Assembly (NCBI GenBank): GCA_030529125.1
Contig: JAUMXP010000048.1
Coordinates: 2,241-10,165 of the forward strand
From: Eubacteriales bacterium
Lineage (GTDB): Bacteria > Bacillota > Clostridia > Oscillospirales > Acutalibacteraceae
DNA: 7,925 bases
Direction of reading: 5' to 3'
Each line of letters opens with the position of its first letter. Position 1 is the first letter of the stretch. Below are positions 6,914 to 7,925 of the stretch, one piece after another. Below the pieces are notes generated by a model. That model was not told where the DNA came from, did not search any database, and worked only from the letters and a program-made list of their open reading frames with translations. The position numbers and the translations under genes are program-made.

Positions 6914-7924
6914 TCAATCTCTCTTAAAAATATCTCTTGTATATACTTTATCAACAACATCATCAAGACAGCTATCATAACGGTTAGCAATAATTGCATC
7001 AGATAAGCTCTTGAACTCATCCAAATCGTTTACTACCTTTGAACCAAAGAATGTTGTGCCATTCTCAAGTGTTGGCTCATAAACAATTACGGTAGCTCCT
7101 TTTGCTTTAATACGCTTCATAACACCCTGAATAGAGCTCTGGCGGAAGTTGTCAGAGTTACTCTTCATTGTTAGTCTGTACACACCGATGGTAACACTCT
7201 TTTCTGAATCAGCATCGTAAGTGCTATTTTCGCTGTAGTAACCAGCTTTTTCTAGCACTCTGTCAGCAATAAAGTCTTTTCGTGTGCGGTTAGATTGTAC
7301 AATCGCTGTCATCATATCCTGTGGCACATCGCTGTAGTTTGCAAGCAACTGTTTAGTATCCTTAGGCAGACAGTAACCACCATAGCCAAATGATGGGTTA
7401 TTGTAGTGCCCTCCGATTCTAGGGTCAAGACAAACACCATCAATAATCTGCTGTGTATCTAAACCTTTCATCTCAGCGTATGTATCAAGCTCGTTGAAAT
7501 ATGAAACTCGCAATGCAAGATAAGTATTAGCAAAAAGTTTTACTGCCTCTGCTTCAGTAAAGCCCATAAAGAGGGTGTCAATATCTTCTTTAATAGCTCC
7601 CTGCTGTAAAAGAGAAGCAAATGTGTGAGCAGCTTTCACTAACTTTTCATCATTCTCATCAGTACCAACAACGATACGTGATGGGTAAAGATTGTCGTAC
7701 AGAGCCTTTGATTCACGTAAGAATTCAGGGCTGAAAATGATGTTATTAGAACCCATCTTCTCTCTGACAGACGCAGTATATCCTACAGGGATTGTGCTCT
7801 TTATAACCATAATAGCATCAGGATTATACTTCTTCACAAGCTCGATAACAGCCTCTACTGCTGATGTATCAAAGTAGTTCTTCTTTGAGTCATAGTTAGT
7901 AGGAGCAGCGATAACTACAAAATC
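6914..7924 (-). CDS. ugd: UDP-glucose 6-dehydrogenase (5' part beyond window)
   Basis: NAD-dependent cytosolic enzyme oxidising UDP-glucose to UDP-glucuronate, a donor for acidic polysaccharides. The frame is open to the right edge and gives 336 residues. It begins with DFVVIAAPTNYD, so roughly 75 residues including the GxGxxG nucleotide-binding loop are missing. Present are the KSTIPVG strand (about 42-48), FSPEFLRE (64-71), and EAVKLFANTYLALR (126-139) with Lys129 and Asn133. The catalytic stretch FGYGGYCLPKDTKQL has Cys185 (codon 7372-7370), Lys188 and Asp189. These match in order and spacing the Lys204, Asn208, Cys260, Lys263 and Asp264 of Streptococcus pyogenes HasB. The C-terminal UDP-binding domain ends in VYTRDIFKRD, also typical of this subgroup. 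A GTG at 7837 is an internal Val codon and not the start. A UDP-N-acetyl-hexosamine dehydrogenase is unlikely given the HasB-type active site. Confidence 0.95.
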   Translation of the reverse strand, partial: DFVVIAAPTNYDSKKNYFDTSAVEAVIELVKKYNPDAIMVIKSTIPVGYTASVREKMGSNNIIFSPEFLRESKALYDNLYPSRIVVGTDENDEKLVKAAHTFASLLQQGAIKEDIDTLFMGFTEAEAVKLFANTYLALRVSYFNELDTYAEMKGLDTQQIIDGVCLDPRIGGHYNNPSFGYGGYCLPKDTKQLLANYSDVPQDMMTAIVQSNRTRKDFIADRVLEKAGYYSENSTYDADSEKSVTIGVYRLTMKSNSDNFRQSSIQGVMKRIKAKGATVIVYEPTLENGTTFFGSKVVNDLDEFKSLSDAIIANRYDSCLDDVVDKVYTRDIFKRD

Positions 7925-7925
7925 A

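Overview
The window looks like part of a cell-surface polysaccharide (capsule or exopolysaccharide) gene cluster from a low-GC bacterium. It is most likely a member of the Bacillota, perhaps a gut-type Clostridia. The evidence is strong AGGAG-type ribosome binding sites, AT-rich codon use, a HasB-type UDP-glucose dehydrogenase and tightly packed genes. The organism assignment is inference. Standard-code stops are used: three intact genes end in TGA, so TGA is not a sense codon here.

All eight genes lie on the minus strand with gaps of 15 to 69 bases, which suggests one operon read from right to left. In order of transcription they are: a UDP-glucose 6-dehydrogenase whose N-terminus is cut off by the right window edge (6914-7924); a left-handed beta-helix acetyltransferase (6307-6855); a GT-A glycosyltransferase with GNT-I-like features (5103-6275); two family 2 glycosyltransferases (4065-5084 and 2976-4049); an intact GT10 fucosyltransferase (1815-2933); a second, diverged GT10 copy broken by one in-frame TGA at codon 13 (702-1772); and the start of a Wzm-type ABC exporter permease that runs off the left edge (1-632). 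No stretch over 300 bases lacks a gene. I saw no RNA gene, insertion sequence, CRISPR array or convincing terminator.

Taken together, the dehydrogenase would supply UDP-glucuronate and the glycosyltransferases would build a repeat unit on a lipid carrier. The GT10 enzyme would add fucose or a related 6-deoxy sugar, the acetyltransferase would decorate a sugar, and the ABC exporter would move the chain out. GDP-fucose synthesis genes are not in the window.

The most notable observation is the tandem GT10 pair. The second copy keeps its ribosome binding site, start, length and nearly all motifs, and is interrupted only by a single nonsense codon. This points to recent or strain-specific loss of one fucosylation step. 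I found no convincing wholly new system; the rest is a recognisable glycan locus.
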